Source of the DNA: Actinomycetota bacterium
GTDB lineage: Bacteria; Actinomycetota; Thermoleophilia; Solirubrobacterales; Solirubrobacteraceae
DNA: 52,563 nucleotides
Direction of reading: 5' to 3'
Assembly: GCA_005888335.1 (NCBI GenBank)
Contig: VAWY01000130.1
Location: forward strand, 1 to 52,563
The notes under the pieces were generated by a model that saw nothing but the letters and a program-made list of their open reading frames with translations, was not told the DNA's origin and made no database searches. Shown here piece by piece: positions 1 to 8,891 of the stretch. Both the position numbers and the translations under genes were made by a program. Within the stretch, counting starts at the first letter, position 1. Each line of letters begins with the position of its first letter.

Positions 1-197
1 AGTACTCCTCGATGGCCAAGCTGTTTGCCTCCGACAACGCGATGCGCGTGACCGTCGAGGCCGTCCAGGTCCTCGGCGGCTACGGCTACGTCACCGAGTA
101 CCCCGTCGAGCGCTACATGCGCGACGCCAAGATCACCCAGATCTACGAAGGCACCAACGAGATCCAGCGCATCGTCATCGCCCGCGCCATGAAGTGA
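1..197 (+). CDS. Acyl-CoA dehydrogenase, C-terminal end (5' end outside window)
   Basis: The frame is open from the window edge and ends at TGA 195-197, leaving about 65 residues. The C-terminal signature of acyl-CoA dehydrogenases is visible: a [19 protein letters not shown] stretch followed by [11 protein letters not shown]. These residues help bind FAD and close the active site in this family. The enzyme oxidises acyl-CoA to enoyl-CoA in beta-oxidation. Its stop overlaps the GTG start of the next gene by 4 nt (GTGA). The subfamily (short, medium or branched chain) cannot be decided from this fragment. Confidence 0.93.
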   Translation, partial: YSSMAKLFASDNAMRVTVEAVQVLGGYGYVTEYPVERYMRDAKITQIYEGTNEIQRIVIARAMK

Positions 198-826
198 CCC
201 CCATGCCCAACCTGCGCCGGATCGCCTTCGCCGCCGCCGTCGCCCTCAGCGTCGGCGTGTCGGTCGTCGCGGTCGGCGAGGGCTTCAGCTCCTCGTTCCT
301 GCTCCGGCTCGTCGAGGCGGCCGCCGTCGCCGTCGTGGCCACGGTCGCCTTCGGGGCGCTCGTCGTGCTCGTCATGTCGCGGCTGGCCGACTGGCGCGAC
401 CCCGCCTCGGAGGCCGAGTTCGAGCAGGTGGTCCGCCGCTCCGAGCGCCTGGCCCGCGACGGCGTCGCCGCCGACCCGGAGGAGGGCGAGTTCCTCGAGC
501 TCGACCCCCTCGACGACGACGACTTCGAGGAGCTCGTCCGTGACGCCCTCGACGATCTCCCGGACCTCCTGCGCAACGCGCTCGAGCACGTCCCGGTCGT
601 CATCTCCGACAAGGGCCGCCGTCACCGCGCCTACGGGCTGTACATGGGCGACACCGCCGCGCGCGACAACGCGCACGACCGGATCGTGATCTTCCGCGAC
701 ACGCTGCGGCGCGACTTCGGCCACGACCCCGAGCTGCTGCGCGAGCAGGTGACGCGGACCGTGCGCCACGAGCTCGCCCACCACGTCGGCTTCGACGAGA
801 TGGGCGTGCGCGGGCTCGGCTTATAG
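194..826 (+). CDS. Membrane-anchored minimal zinc metallopeptidase (HExxH family)
   Basis: 210 aa. Two hydrophobic segments (about residues 9-28 and 36-61) should anchor the protein. An acidic, soluble domain follows, ending in [12 protein letters not shown] (residues 191-202). This HExxHxxGxxD pattern is that of the small 'zincin-like metallopeptidase' family often seen as a single short domain in Actinobacteria. The GTG start at 194 overlaps the previous stop (GTGA); ATG 203 is an alternative with no visible advantage. The penultimate sense region ends in a rare TTA leucine codon just before TAG. The substrate is unknown. The link to the acyl-CoA dehydrogenase is probably only transcriptional. 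Confidence 0.8.
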   Translation: MTPMPNLRRIAFAAAVALSVGVSVVAVGEGFSSSFLLRLVEAAAVAVVATVAFGALVVLVMSRLADWRDPASEAEFEQVVRRSERLARDGVAADPEEGEFLELDPLDDDDFEELVRDALDDLPDLLRNALEHVPVVISDKGRRHRAYGLYMGDTAARDNAHDRIVIFRDTLRRDFGHDPELLREQVTRTVRHELAHHVGFDEMGVRGLGL

Positions 827-883
827 TCCAGGGCCCGGTCCACGGTCTACAGGGGCGCGCTGGGCGGCGTCGATCTCGCCCCC

Positions 884-2905
884 ATGTCGCCGCTGCGCCA
901 GCTCGTCGCCGCCCGTGGGCGCGCGACCCTCGTCGCGCCGCTCCAGCTCCTGCTGGTCGTGGGCCTGGCCGCCTACGCGGTGCACTCGATCACCGGTCTC
1001 GGCCGCGACTCCGCCTTCTTCGAGGACTGGCTCTACGACGGCCTGCTGGCCGGCTCGGCGGTGCTGTGCCTGGCGCGCGGCGCGCTCGTCGCGCCCCAGC
1101 GCGCGGCGTGGCTCGTGCTCGGAACCGGGCTGGCGGTCTGGTCGGCGGGCGTGATCGACACGACGTTGCACCCGACGCTGCAGGACGGCGCGTTCCCCTC
1201 GCGCGCCGACGTGCTGTGGCTGGCCTTCTATCCGTTCGCCTACGGCGCGCTGGTCCTGCTGCTGCGCGCCCGCGTGCGCGACCTGCGCCTGACCCTGTGG
1301 CTCGACGGCATCGTGGGCGCGCTCGCGCTCGCCGCGGTCGTCGCCGCGCTCGCCTTCCCGGCGCTCGTCGAGGCCAGCGGGGGCGACGGCGCGAACGTCC
1401 TCGCCGACCTCGCCTACCCGGTCGCCGACCTGGTGCTCGCGGGCTTCGTCCTGTGGGTGAGCGCGCTGACCGGCTGGCGCCCTGGGCGGGTGCTCGGACT
1501 CGTCGCGGTCGCGCTGCTGCTCGGGGCGTTCATCGACATGTGGTCGCTGTGGTCCGCCGTCGCCGGCGGTCCGCCCACCGGGACCTTCGACTGGCTGTGG
1601 CCCGCGTCCGCCGCGCTGCTCGGCCTGGCCGCCTGGCAGCCCGTCGGCGCAGCGCAGCCGATCGAGCTCTCTGGCCTGCGCCCGCTCCTGCCGCCCGTCG
1701 TCTTCGCCGCCGCCTCGCTGGGCCTGGTGCTCTACAGCCGCTCGCACGCGGTCGACACCGCCGGCTTCGCGCTGGCCAGCGCCACGCTCGTCGCGGTGAT
1801 CGTCCGCATGGCGGTCACGTTCGCCGAGAACGTCCGCATCCTCTCCGCCAGCCGCCGCGAGGCGCTCACGGACCCGCTGACCGCCCTGGGCAACCGCCGG
1901 CGGCTGCTCGACGACCTGCAGGCCGTGCTCGACAGCGGCCGGCCGCACGCCCTGATCATCTTCGACCTCGACGGCTTCAAGCGCTTCAACGACACGTTCG
2001 GCCACCCGGCCGGCGACGCGTTGCTGAGCCGCCTCGGCGAGCGACTGCGCGACGCCGTGGCCGCCGAGGGCGAGGTCTACCGCCTGGGCGGCGACGAGTT
2101 CTGCGCCCTCGTGCGCCCAGGGGCCCGCCCGGTCGAGGCCATCGAGCGCGCGGCCGCCGAGGCGCTGTCCGAGCGGGGCGGTCTCGTCGCGGTCGGCACG
2201 TCGCTGGGCACCGTGCGCGTGCCGGAGGAGGCCACCGCCGTCAGCGCCGCGCTGCAGGTCGCCGACGAGCGCCTGTACGCGCACAAGGGCACGCGCGTGC
2301 GCAGGGCCGACGGCGGGCAGACGCTCGACGTGCTGCGGGCGCTCCTGCGCGAGCGCGAGCCCGAACTCCATGACCACTTCGACGGCGTCGCCAACCTCGC
2401 GCGGGCGATCGGGCGGCGCCTCGGCGTGACCGGCGCCGACCTCGACGACCTCGCGCGCGCCGCGCTGCTGCACGACGTCGGCAAGGTCGCCATCCCGGAC
2501 GCGATCCTGGCCAAGCCGGGCGCGCTCGACAAGCTCGAGTGGGCGCTCATGCACGAGCACACGCTCATCGGCGAGCGCATCCTCTCCGCGTCCCCGGCGC
2601 TGCGGCCGGTCGCGCCCGTCGTGCGCGCGAGCCACGAGCGCTTCGACGGCCGCGGCTACCCGGACGGGATCTCGGGCGAGCGCATCCCGCTCGCCGCCCG
2701 CGTCATCGCCGTCTGCGACGCGTTCGACGCGATGGTCAGCGAGCGCCCGTACTCGCCGCCAATCCCCCTCGAGGACGCGCTCGACGAGCTGAGCCGGTGC
2801 GCGGGCACCCAGTTCGACCCGGCGGTCGTGCGCGCGTTCTGCGCAGAGCTGGCCGCAGACCGCCGCTCGAGGGCGACCGCGCTCCCGCGTTTGGAGGCCG
2901 CCTAG
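884..2905 (+). CDS. Membrane GGDEF / HD-GYP signalling protein
   Basis: 673 aa. Residues 1 to about 310 are a multi-pass membrane region with eight or nine hydrophobic helices. A GGDEF domain follows, with DPLTALGNRRR near residue 330, the substrate-binding FDLDGFKRFNDTFGH stretch and an intact RLGGDEF near 402. No RxxD inhibitory site lies five residues before GGDEF. The C-terminal HD-GYP domain has HDVGK (about 530), a MHEH stretch and HERFDGRGYPDG (about 585-597). The usual HHE is SHE here, so one metal ligand of the classical trinuclear HD-GYP site appears to be replaced. The protein could both make and degrade c-di-GMP or be biased one way. No obvious promoter box was found. It is followed after 2 nt by a secreted protein gene. 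Confidence 0.9.
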   Translation: MSPLRQLVAARGRATLVAPLQLLLVVGLAAYAVHSITGLGRDSAFFEDWLYDGLLAGSAVLCLARGALVAPQRAAWLVLGTGLAVWSAGVIDTTLHPTLQDGAFPSRADVLWLAFYPFAYGALVLLLRARVRDLRLTLWLDGIVGALALAAVVAALAFPALVEASGGDGANVLADLAYPVADLVLAGFVLWVSALTGWRPGRVLGLVAVALLLGAFIDMWSLWSAVAGGPPTGTFDWLWPASAALLGLAAWQPVGAAQPIELSGLRPLLPPVVFAAASLGLVLYSRSHAVDTAGFALASATLVAVIVRMAVTFAENVRILSASRREALTDPLTALGNRRRLLDDLQAVLDSGRPHALIIFDLDGFKRFNDTFGHPAGDALLSRLGERLRDAVAAEGEVYRLGGDEFCALVRPGARPVEAIERAAAEALSERGGLVAVGTSLGTVRVPEEATAVSAALQVADERLYAHKGTRVRRADGGQTLDVLRALLREREPELHDHFDGVANLARAIGRRLGVTGADLDDLARAALLHDVGKVAIPDAILAKPGALDKLEWALMHEHTLIGERILSASPALRPVAPVVRASHERFDGRGYPDGISGERIPLAARVIAVCDAFDAMVSERPYSPPIPLEDALDELSRCAGTQFDPAVVRAFCAELAADRRSRATALPRLEAA

Positions 2906-2907
2906 CC

Positions 2908-3978
2908 ATGCTCACGCTTCGTCGCCGCCTCCTCGTCCCCCTCGCCGCCGCTCTGGCGTGCCTGCCCGCCGCGCCGGCCGCCGCGGCGACCTACGTGCTG
3001 CGCCCGTCGGCGACGTACCCGACCTTCTCGAGCTGGACCACCTCGCCGGCCGGCGCCGACCTCGCGGGCGTCCTCGACGACGCGGTGACCCGCCCGGCGG
3101 CGCCCTCGGTGTCCGGCGACTACGTGCAGAGCATCGGCGCCGCGAACGGGCAGTGGGTCAGCACGTACCTGGCCGCGCCGAGCCTCGCGTCCGGCGAGAC
3201 CCCGACGGCCGCGCGGCTGTACGTCTACGCCCAGGTCGGCTCGATGTCGACGCTGACGTTCACGCTGTGGGCGGGCACGCAGTCGATCGGCTACGCCACC
3301 CTGCCCGCGGGCTCGCCCGCCGGCTGGTACACGGCGACCGCGACCGCCCCGTCGAGCGCCACCGCCGCGGGCCACCTTGCGCTCACGCTGCGCGTCGACG
3401 CCGCCACGGGCGCGACGGCGACCCGCGTCTACGCCGCCGCCGCCGAGGTCGACACGACCGGCGCGCCCGCCGCCCCGCCGTCCGGCCCGGCGCCCGCGGC
3501 CGACACGCCGCCCGCCGACGACGTCGTCTCGGCACCTGTCCCGGCGCCGCGCGCCCCGGCCGCGCCCCCGGTGGCGTCCGCGCCGGCCGCCCAGATCGAC
3601 GCGACGGCCCCGCTGCTGCTGCCCGCCGGCGCCCCGGCGCTGCCCGTGCCGCTCGCCTGCCCGGCGATCGCCGCCGGCGGTTGCCACGGGACGATCGTCC
3701 TGCGCCTGGCGGAGAGCGCCCCGCGCGAGAAGTCCAGGTCCCGGCGGGCACGCGCCCGGGCGGCGCGCTGCGCGCGCGGCTGCCGGGTGATCGGCGAGGG
3801 CCGCTTCGACGTGGCCGCCGGCAAGACCAAGCGCGTGCGGGTCAAGATCGCCAAGGCCGCGCGCAACCTGTTCGCCGGCGGGCGCACCGTGCGCGCCACT
3901 GCGGTGGTCACGACGCGCGACGCCACGGGTCGCGCGACGGTCGTGACCAAGCCCGTGAGCATCCGCGCAAGCGACTAG
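2908..3978 (+). CDS. Secreted two-domain protein with Ala/Pro-rich linker, function unknown
   Basis: 356 aa. The ATG at 2908, 2 nt after the preceding stop, gives a textbook signal peptide: MLTLRRRLL, a hydrophobic core, then AAPAAAA at about residue 23-29. The mature N-terminal half (to about 190) is Thr/Ser/Gly-rich and likely a beta-sandwich. Residues 190-235 are a Pro/Ala linker. The C-terminal domain has two cysteine pairs (CPAIAAGGC and CARGC) and beta-rich segments ending in VTKPVSIRASD. Similar Cys-containing beta modules are common in secreted proteins of Solirubrobacterales (from memory). No catalytic motif is visible. Confidence 0.75.
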   Translation: MLTLRRRLLVPLAAALACLPAAPAAAATYVLRPSATYPTFSSWTTSPAGADLAGVLDDAVTRPAAPSVSGDYVQSIGAANGQWVSTYLAAPSLASGETPTAARLYVYAQVGSMSTLTFTLWAGTQSIGYATLPAGSPAGWYTATATAPSSATAAGHLALTLRVDAATGATATRVYAAAAEVDTTGAPAAPPSGPAPAADTPPADDVVSAPVPAPRAPAAPPVASAPAAQIDATAPLLLPAGAPALPVPLACPAIAAGGCHGTIVLRLAESAPREKSRSRRARARAARCARGCRVIGEGRFDVAAGKTKRVRVKIAKAARNLFAGGRTVRATAVVTTRDATGRATVVTKPVSIRASD

Positions 3979-3990
3979 CTTCCGCCGTCG

Positions 3991-3996
3991 TAGGAT
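3991..3996 (+). promoter_or_regulatory. -10 box TAGGAT, leaderless DAHP synthase gene
   Basis: TAGGAT ends 8 nt before ATG 4005; the following CCGCGCCG is identical to that before the gene at 25661. Confidence 0.5.
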
Positions 3997-4004
3997 CCGC
4001 GCCG

Positions 4005-5027
4005 ATGATGGTCGTCATGACCCCCGGCGCGACCGAGGATCAGATCCGCGCGGTCGTCGCCCGGCTCGAGACCACCGGCGTCCACGTGCTGACGATGCCG
4101 GGCGAGCTCACGACCGCCATCGGGGCGATCGGCGACCCCGAGGGCGTCCGCGAGCTCGGGCTGGAGGGCATGTCCGGCGTGGATCGTGTGGTGCCGATCT
4201 CGCGCCCGTACAAGCTCGCCTCGTCCGAGCTCGCCCACCACGAGCCCACGTCGTTCGAGATCGACGGGCGCGTTGTCGGCGGCGGCGAGACGTTCTGCCT
4301 GATCGCCGGGCCGTGCACCGTCGAGACGCGCGAGGGGACGCTGACCGTCGCCGAGGCGGTCCGCGCGGCCGGCGCGTCGATGCTGCGCGGCGGCGCCTTC
4401 AAGCCGCGCACGTCGCCGTTCGCCTTCAAGGGGCTCGGCGTCGCCGGCCTGGAGATCCTCGCCGAGGTCCGCGAGGCCACCGGGCTGCCGGTGGTCACCG
4501 AGCTGCTCGACAGCCAGCACGCCGACGCGGTCGCCACCTACGCCGACGTGATCCAGATCGGCGCGCGCAACATGCAGAACTACGCGCTGCTCGAGGTCGC
4601 GGGCAAGCTCGGCAAGCCGGTCCTGCTCAAGCGCGGGCTGTCGTCGTCGCTCGACGAGCTGCTCATGGCCGCCGACTACATCCTCAAGGAGGGCAACGAG
4701 CGGCTCATGCTGTGCGAGCGCGGCATCCGCACGTTCGAGACGGCCACGCGCTTCACGCTCGACCTCGGGGCGGTGCCGTGGCTCAAGCTGCACACGCACC
4801 TGCCGGTCATCGTCGATCCGAGCCACGCGTCGGGCGACCGGCGCCTCGTCGAGCCGCTCTCGCGCGCGGCGGCGGCCGTCGGCGCGGACGGCATCATCGT
4901 CGAGGTCCACGAGGACCCCGAGCACGCCGTGTGCGACGGGCCCCAGGCGGTCTACGCCTCGGGCTTCGAGGAGTTCGCCCGCCACGTCGCCGACCACGCG
5001 GCGCTCATGGGCCGGCGACTCTCCTAG
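4005..5027 (+). CDS. aroF: 3-deoxy-7-phosphoheptulonate synthase (DAHP synthase, AroF/AroG type)
   Basis: 340 aa. The enzyme condenses phosphoenolpyruvate with erythrose 4-phosphate, the first step of the shikimate pathway. Residues 1 to about 68 form the small ferredoxin-like regulatory domain of the Thermotoga-type enzymes (starts [14 protein letters not shown]). The barrel follows with AGPC (101-104), [24 protein letters not shown] and DPSHASG motifs that bind PEP and metal. There are two adjacent ATGs (4005, 4008) and no Shine-Dalgarno. A TAGGAT box ends 8 nt before the first, suggesting a leaderless transcript. The gene stands alone and is convergent with the lipoprotein gene. Confidence 0.96.
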   Translation: MMVVMTPGATEDQIRAVVARLETTGVHVLTMPGELTTAIGAIGDPEGVRELGLEGMSGVDRVVPISRPYKLASSELAHHEPTSFEIDGRVVGGGETFCLIAGPCTVETREGTLTVAEAVRAAGASMLRGGAFKPRTSPFAFKGLGVAGLEILAEVREATGLPVVTELLDSQHADAVATYADVIQIGARNMQNYALLEVAGKLGKPVLLKRGLSSSLDELLMAADYILKEGNERLMLCERGIRTFETATRFTLDLGAVPWLKLHTHLPVIVDPSHASGDRRLVEPLSRAAAAVGADGIIVEVHEDPEHAVCDGPQAVYASGFEEFARHVADHAALMGRRLS

Positions 5028-5034
5028 CGCGGCA

Positions 5035-5454
5035 CTAGTTGCTCTCGCCGCTGGGCTCGCTCTCGATCCTCCAGTCGCCGTCGGCGCGCACGAGCGAGGT
5101 GCGCCCCGCGACGCCGGCCACGCTCACCTCGGCCCGGTCGCCGTCGACCGCGACGCGCGTGATCTTCGCCCGGCCCAGCCGGCGCAGCTGGGGTCCGTTC
5201 GGGGCGTGCAGCGCGCGGTCGATCGCCGCCTCGCACGAGCGCGTCTTGAGCCGCAGCTTCGACACGGCGGCGTCCGCGAGCGCGTCCTGGCTGCGCCTGG
5301 TCAGCTCGCGGCAGGCCGCCGCGGCGTCCCCGCGCCCCAGCGCGGTGAGGTAGCGCTGGACGGTCGCCCTCGCCGCGTCCTCGCTCGACTGGCCGCCGCC
5401 GCAGCCGGTGGCGAGCGCGGCGAGGGCGAGCGCGGCGAGCGCGCGCCGGCTCAC
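5035..5454 (-). CDS. Putative lipoprotein, NTF2-like
   Basis: 139 aa. The N-terminus is MSRRALAALALAALATGCGGG, a lipoprotein signal with lipobox LATGC. The rest starts with EDAARATVQRYLTALGRGD, a pattern typical of small NTF2-like or 'DUF4878-type' actinobacterial lipoproteins. It ends in short beta strands. The GTG start (5454-5452) overlaps the stop of the upstream BNR protein gene (GTGA), so the two are translationally coupled. The stop TAG is followed by TGCCGCG, shared with two other genes in this window. Confidence 0.75.
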   Translation of the reverse strand: MSRRALAALALAALATGCGGGQSSEDAARATVQRYLTALGRGDAAAACRELTRRSQDALADAAVSKLRLKTRSCEAAIDRALHAPNGPQLRRLGRAKITRVAVDGDRAEVSVAGVAGRTSLVRADGDWRIESEPSGESN

Positions 5455-7346
5455 GGGACGCGGAAGCGGCCGGGGTTCGCGCGGCGCGCCTTGCGCTCGA
5501 CGTTCCCCGCGGCATCGACGCCGAGCACCCAGACGACGTAGCGGCCGCGCGGCAGCCGGCGGCCCAGCCGGATCGACCAGCGCGTGGTCCCGCGGGCCGA
5601 CAGGTACGTGGTGCGGCGGCACTCGACGAGCGGCCCGAAGCGGTTGTCGGGCCGCAGGTAGCGGCAGCGCTGCTTGGCGAACCGCCGCCCCACGGCGACG
5701 CGCACCTGCTTGACGCGTCCCGCGCCGCGCGCTCCGCAGCCGCGGTCGCTCGAGCGGCCGCGCAGGACGACGACGCGCCGGCGCGAGACCCGCGCCCGCG
5801 TCAGCCGCGACACGGGAGCGATGCGGTCCGTGCAGCCGGTGATCGACGGCGCGCCCTGGCCGCCCCCCGGCGCCGGCCCGCTGCCCGCGAAGGCCCCCGC
5901 GGGCCGGCCCGCGTTGGCCTTGCTGAAGCACGCCTGCGCCGCGGTCTGGCGCGAGAAGTAGGCCGAGGACTGGAGGTTGTCGTCGCCGTTGGGGAGGTCG
6001 GGCCGGTTGTACGGGTCCTCCGGGATGGCCAGCGCCGCGCACCCGTCCGTGGGGTCGACGGCGGCGCTGGAGAAGTCCAGCAGGTTGCGGTTGCCCGGCT
6101 CGCCGGGGATCAGGCCGCAGAAGACGCCCTGCGTGCAGACGTCGCCGTAGTGGACGACGTCGGGGCTCACCGTGGCGTAGGCGATGCTCTGACCGCCGTC
6201 GAGCGACTCGCCCGCGTAGTAGCGCCACTGGCTGGTCTGGTTGTTGGGATCACCGCTGGAGGTGGTGCCGAACCACCCGAAGACGACCTGCCCGCGGGCC
6301 GGACCGCCGGCGACCGCCGGCAGCACGTTCGCCTTGAGCTCCGGCGGGTTGACCTGCTGCGGCGCCGACCAGTGCTGGCCGCCGTCGGCGGAGGTGAACA
6401 GCCACAGGTCGGTGTTCGGCTGATCGGCCTTCGTCTTCCCGCCCGCCACCACGTAGAGCTGACCGCCGCCGTCGATCGCCTGGGCCTGGAAGATCTTGGC
6501 CAGGTCGCCGCCCGGATCGCTGTAGATCGCGTAGTTCTTGAACTGCGTGGTGCCGCTGCAGCCGCCCTTGGCCACGGCCATGAACAGGTGGTTGAGGCGC
6601 GCGCCGACGGGCGGCGCGCTCTGGTCGGGCGTGGTGAACTCGACGTAGACCGTCCCGTCCCCGTCGATGACCGGCTTGGACACCAGCGTGCCGCCGCTGG
6701 GCGTGTAGGTCTGGGCCGCGGGCCCGCCCGGGTCGATGATCGTCCCGCACGGCGAGAAGCTCTGGCCGCCGTCCGTCGAGCGCTCGATGATCGGGAAGCC
6801 GGCGGTGAAGTCGTGGTAGGTCAGGTAGACCTCGCCCTGCTTGAGGCCGCGCGTGAGCCACTCGCGGTCGTTCTCCGGGCCCTGCTGGTTGTTCGTGAAG
6901 CCGCCCGAGCAGTTGTCGAAGGTCTGGGCGAAGTCGTGCGAGATGCAGATCGCCGCGGCCGTCGCCTCGAGGTCGGCGACGAGCACGGTGTGGTCCTGGA
7001 GGACCTCGACGTCGGAGTCGCCGCCCCCGTTGCCGGTGCCGGTGAGATCCGAGCGCGGCCACGTCCGCCCGCCGTCGTCGGAGGCCCAGTACGCGACGCC
7101 CAGCGGGTTGCCGCCGAAGACCCCGCCCAACGCGGCCGGCACGCCCTGCGGGGCGACCACGTACGTGTGGCCGCCCTGCGGGTCGAAGCCCAGCGAGGGC
7201 TCGCCGCCCGAGAAGTAGGGGCTGCCCTTCGGGTCGCCGTGGGGCAGCTGGACGGGCGTGGAGAACTGCAGGCCGTCGGCCGTCGCAAGACCGGCGGGCA
7301 GCAGGAAGCAGGCCAGGAGCGCCGCGAGCGCGATGATTCGGTGCAT
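5451..7346 (-). CDS. Secreted BNR/sialidase-like repeat protein
   Basis: 631 aa. ATG at 7346 gives a signal peptide (MHRIIALAALLACFLLPAGLATA). Asp-box motifs typical of beta-propeller sialidase-like proteins recur: SDDGGRTW, STDGGQSF and SADGGQHW. Segments such as GGPARGQVVFGWFGTT and GEPGNRNLLDF look like further blades. The last 130 residues carry four cysteines and a basic beta domain (RARVSRRRVVVLRGRSSDRGCG). No complete set of sialidase catalytic residues was identified, so the substrate is open; it may be a non-enzymatic or carbohydrate-binding propeller. It overlaps the downstream lipoprotein by 4 nt. Confidence 0.82.
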   Translation of the reverse strand: MHRIIALAALLACFLLPAGLATADGLQFSTPVQLPHGDPKGSPYFSGGEPSLGFDPQGGHTYVVAPQGVPAALGGVFGGNPLGVAYWASDDGGRTWPRSDLTGTGNGGGDSDVEVLQDHTVLVADLEATAAAICISHDFAQTFDNCSGGFTNNQQGPENDREWLTRGLKQGEVYLTYHDFTAGFPIIERSTDGGQSFSPCGTIIDPGGPAAQTYTPSGGTLVSKPVIDGDGTVYVEFTTPDQSAPPVGARLNHLFMAVAKGGCSGTTQFKNYAIYSDPGGDLAKIFQAQAIDGGGQLYVVAGGKTKADQPNTDLWLFTSADGGQHWSAPQQVNPPELKANVLPAVAGGPARGQVVFGWFGTTSSGDPNNQTSQWRYYAGESLDGGQSIAYATVSPDVVHYGDVCTQGVFCGLIPGEPGNRNLLDFSSAAVDPTDGCAALAIPEDPYNRPDLPNGDDNLQSSAYFSRQTAAQACFSKANAGRPAGAFAGSGPAPGGGQGAPSITGCTDRIAPVSRLTRARVSRRRVVVLRGRSSDRGCGARGAGRVKQVRVAVGRRFAKQRCRYLRPDNRFGPLVECRRTTYLSARGTTRWSIRLGRRLPRGRYVVWVLGVDAAGNVERKARRANPGRFRVP

Positions 7347-7360
7347 CGGCGCCGGGCAGG

Positions 7361-7828
7361 TTACGCGGCCGACAGCGGGCGCAGCTCCTCGGCGTAGGAG
7401 ATCGAGTGGCGGCGCAGCGCGCCGCTGGAGTCGACCTCGTAGGCGCCCATGCGCCACAGCGGCGGCGAGTAGGCGTGGATCGTCACCGCCGGGCGGCGCC
7501 CGGCGTGGCGCACGCGGTGGATGTCCGCGGGGCCGAAGGTGAAGGACTCCCCGGCGCGGACGATGCGCTGCAGCGGCGCGGCGCCGAGGCGCAGGCGGTC
7601 CTCGCGCACGGCGCCGTCGATCACCGCCACCGCGCCGGCCGAGCCATCGTGGTCGTGGAAGCCCGTGTCGTGGTCGTCCATCCAGCAGATCAGCCAGGCC
7701 ATGACGTCGGCGTCGTGGTGCAGCAGCCCGTAGGTGCGCTGGGCGGGGTCGTGGTTGACGAGATGGCGCCAGCGCTCGCGCGCGCGCGCCAGCTCGCGGG
7801 CGAAGGCCTCCAAGGCGTCGGCCGTCAT
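7361..7828 (-). CDS. Cysteine dioxygenase-like cupin protein
   Basis: 155 aa. The core reads WMDDHDTGFHDHDGSAGAV, with iron-ligand candidates H58 and H60, then GPADIHRVRH (H104) and TIHAYSPPL. These match the cysteine dioxygenase / thiol dioxygenase family, which uses three histidines and a tyrosine in a SPPL context. The family oxidises small thiols to sulfinates; the real substrate is unknown. The ATG overlaps the stop of the upstream amidohydrolase (ATGA at 7825-7828), so the two are a coupled pair. Confidence 0.87.
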   Translation of the reverse strand: MTADALEAFARELARARERWRHLVNHDPAQRTYGLLHHDADVMAWLICWMDDHDTGFHDHDGSAGAVAVIDGAVREDRLRLGAAPLQRIVRAGESFTFGPADIHRVRHAGRRPAVTIHAYSPPLWRMGAYEVDSSGALRRHSISYAEELRPLSAA

Positions 7829-8748
7829 GCCGCCAGGGCCCTCGCGCCGAGAAGTCGGGCCGGGTTGGCCCGCGCGAGCGCCTCCCACGTCGCCGGCCCG
7901 ATCGCCTTCGCGTCCGGCGGCTCGACGACCGGGCGATCCGAGCCGTGCACGAGCTGGTCGACCCCGACCACGCGCACCATCGCCTCGATCATCCGCGTCC
8001 CGTACGAGGACGTCTCGTAGAACAGGCCCGGGTCGAACGCGCTGGCCAGCGGCCCGCCGCGCGCGGCGATCCGCTCGAGGTGCAGCGGCGCGCCGCCGGC
8101 GAGCGCGGCGAAGACGACGGTCAGGCGCGGGTGGGCGCGGCGCCCGATCGCGGCGAAGGCATGCCACGCCGCGTGCAGGCCCTCGACGTAGTCGGTCAGC
8201 GCAGGCCACCACGGCGGCACGTCGTGGGCCTCGGCGGGCGCGGGGCCGGGGTGGACGAACAGCGGCGCCTCCCGCCGCTCGAGCGCGTCCAGCAGCGGCG
8301 CGACGCGCTCCACCGCCGCCGGCGTGGCGAGGGCGCCCGCCGGCAGGCACAGCCCGGCGAACCCCTCGGCGAGCCGGCGCTCGAGCTCGCCGACCGCGCC
8401 GTCGAGGTCGCGCAGCGGCACGGATGCCCACGCGCCGAACTCCGCGGGCAGCGCGGCGGCGCCGGCGTGGAAGGCGTCCAGCACGTCGGCGGCCTCGTCC
8501 GGGTCGAGCGACTCGACGCCCAGCGGTGAGGAGAGCGCGACCAGCGCCCGGTCGACCCCGTCGAGGTGCACGAGCGCCGCCCGCCGCCCGACGTCCTCGC
8601 TGGAAAGCTCGAGCTGGCACGGCGGCTCGCCGGCGAGGTCGAGCCACCACCCGTCAGGCGCGCGGCGGACGCGCGGCGGCAGGCGCCGGCGGGCCAGCGC
8701 GGCGACCAGCGGCTCGCTCCAGAGGTGCTGATGAACGTCGATGCGCAC
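7825..8748 (-). CDS. Amidohydrolase family protein (amidohydrolase_2 type)
   Basis: 307 aa. The protein begins MRIDVHQHLW, the HxH metal motif of this superfamily (H6, H8). It has APLFVHPGP near the middle, an H in HPRLTVVFAALAGG and a terminal GSDRP aspartate motif. This is the TIM-barrel amidohydrolase group of metal-dependent hydrolases and decarboxylases. The ATG at 8748 lies next to a relatively AT-rich stretch, probably the promoter region shared with the divergent thiolase. It is coupled to the downstream cysteine dioxygenase-like gene. The substrate is not deducible. Confidence 0.87.
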   Translation of the reverse strand: MRIDVHQHLWSEPLVAALARRRLPPRVRRAPDGWWLDLAGEPPCQLELSSEDVGRRAALVHLDGVDRALVALSSPLGVESLDPDEAADVLDAFHAGAAALPAEFGAWASVPLRDLDGAVGELERRLAEGFAGLCLPAGALATPAAVERVAPLLDALERREAPLFVHPGPAPAEAHDVPPWWPALTDYVEGLHAAWHAFAAIGRRAHPRLTVVFAALAGGAPLHLERIAARGGPLASAFDPGLFYETSSYGTRMIEAMVRVVGVDQLVHGSDRPVVEPPDAKAIGPATWEALARANPARLLGARALAA

Positions 8749-8783
8749 GGGGAGACGAGCAATGTACCTAATCCCAATCGACT

Positions 8784-8810
8784 TTGTAGGAAAGGCGTTT
8801 GCTCTACCCT
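8784..8810 (+). promoter_or_regulatory. Possible promoter for the thiolase gene
   Basis: An AT-rich island in otherwise GC-rich DNA holds TTGTAG (8784-8789) and TACCCT (8805-8810) with a 15-nt spacer, about 80 nt before the thiolase start. The spacer is short, so this is weak. Confidence 0.3.
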
Positions 8811-8820
8811 CGAAGGCAGG

Positions 8821-8872
8821 CCCCTGCGAGTGCGACGCCGGGGAAACCCGCCCCGCGAGTGCGACGCCGGGG
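8821..8872 (+). repeat. Imperfect 22-nt direct repeat in the thiolase leader
   Basis: Two copies, 8822-8843 and 8851-8872, share GCGAGTGCGACGCCGGGG and neighbouring C residues. They lie between the putative promoter and the ribosome binding site of the thiolase. They could be operator half-sites in tandem or a local duplication. Confidence 0.5.
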
Positions 8873-8891
8873 CTGACTCAAGGAGGCAGCA

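Noticed and set aside
194..826. TTA codon as a bldA-like developmental switch in the metallopeptidase gene
   Set aside because: It is the last sense codon, and there is no evidence that TTA codons are regulatory in this lineage.
821..2635. Long open frame antisense to the GGDEF-HD-GYP gene
   Set aside because: Very long frames opposite real genes are expected at this GC content; its translation is low-complexity (Arg/Ala/Gly/Glu-rich) and the sense protein has clear domains.
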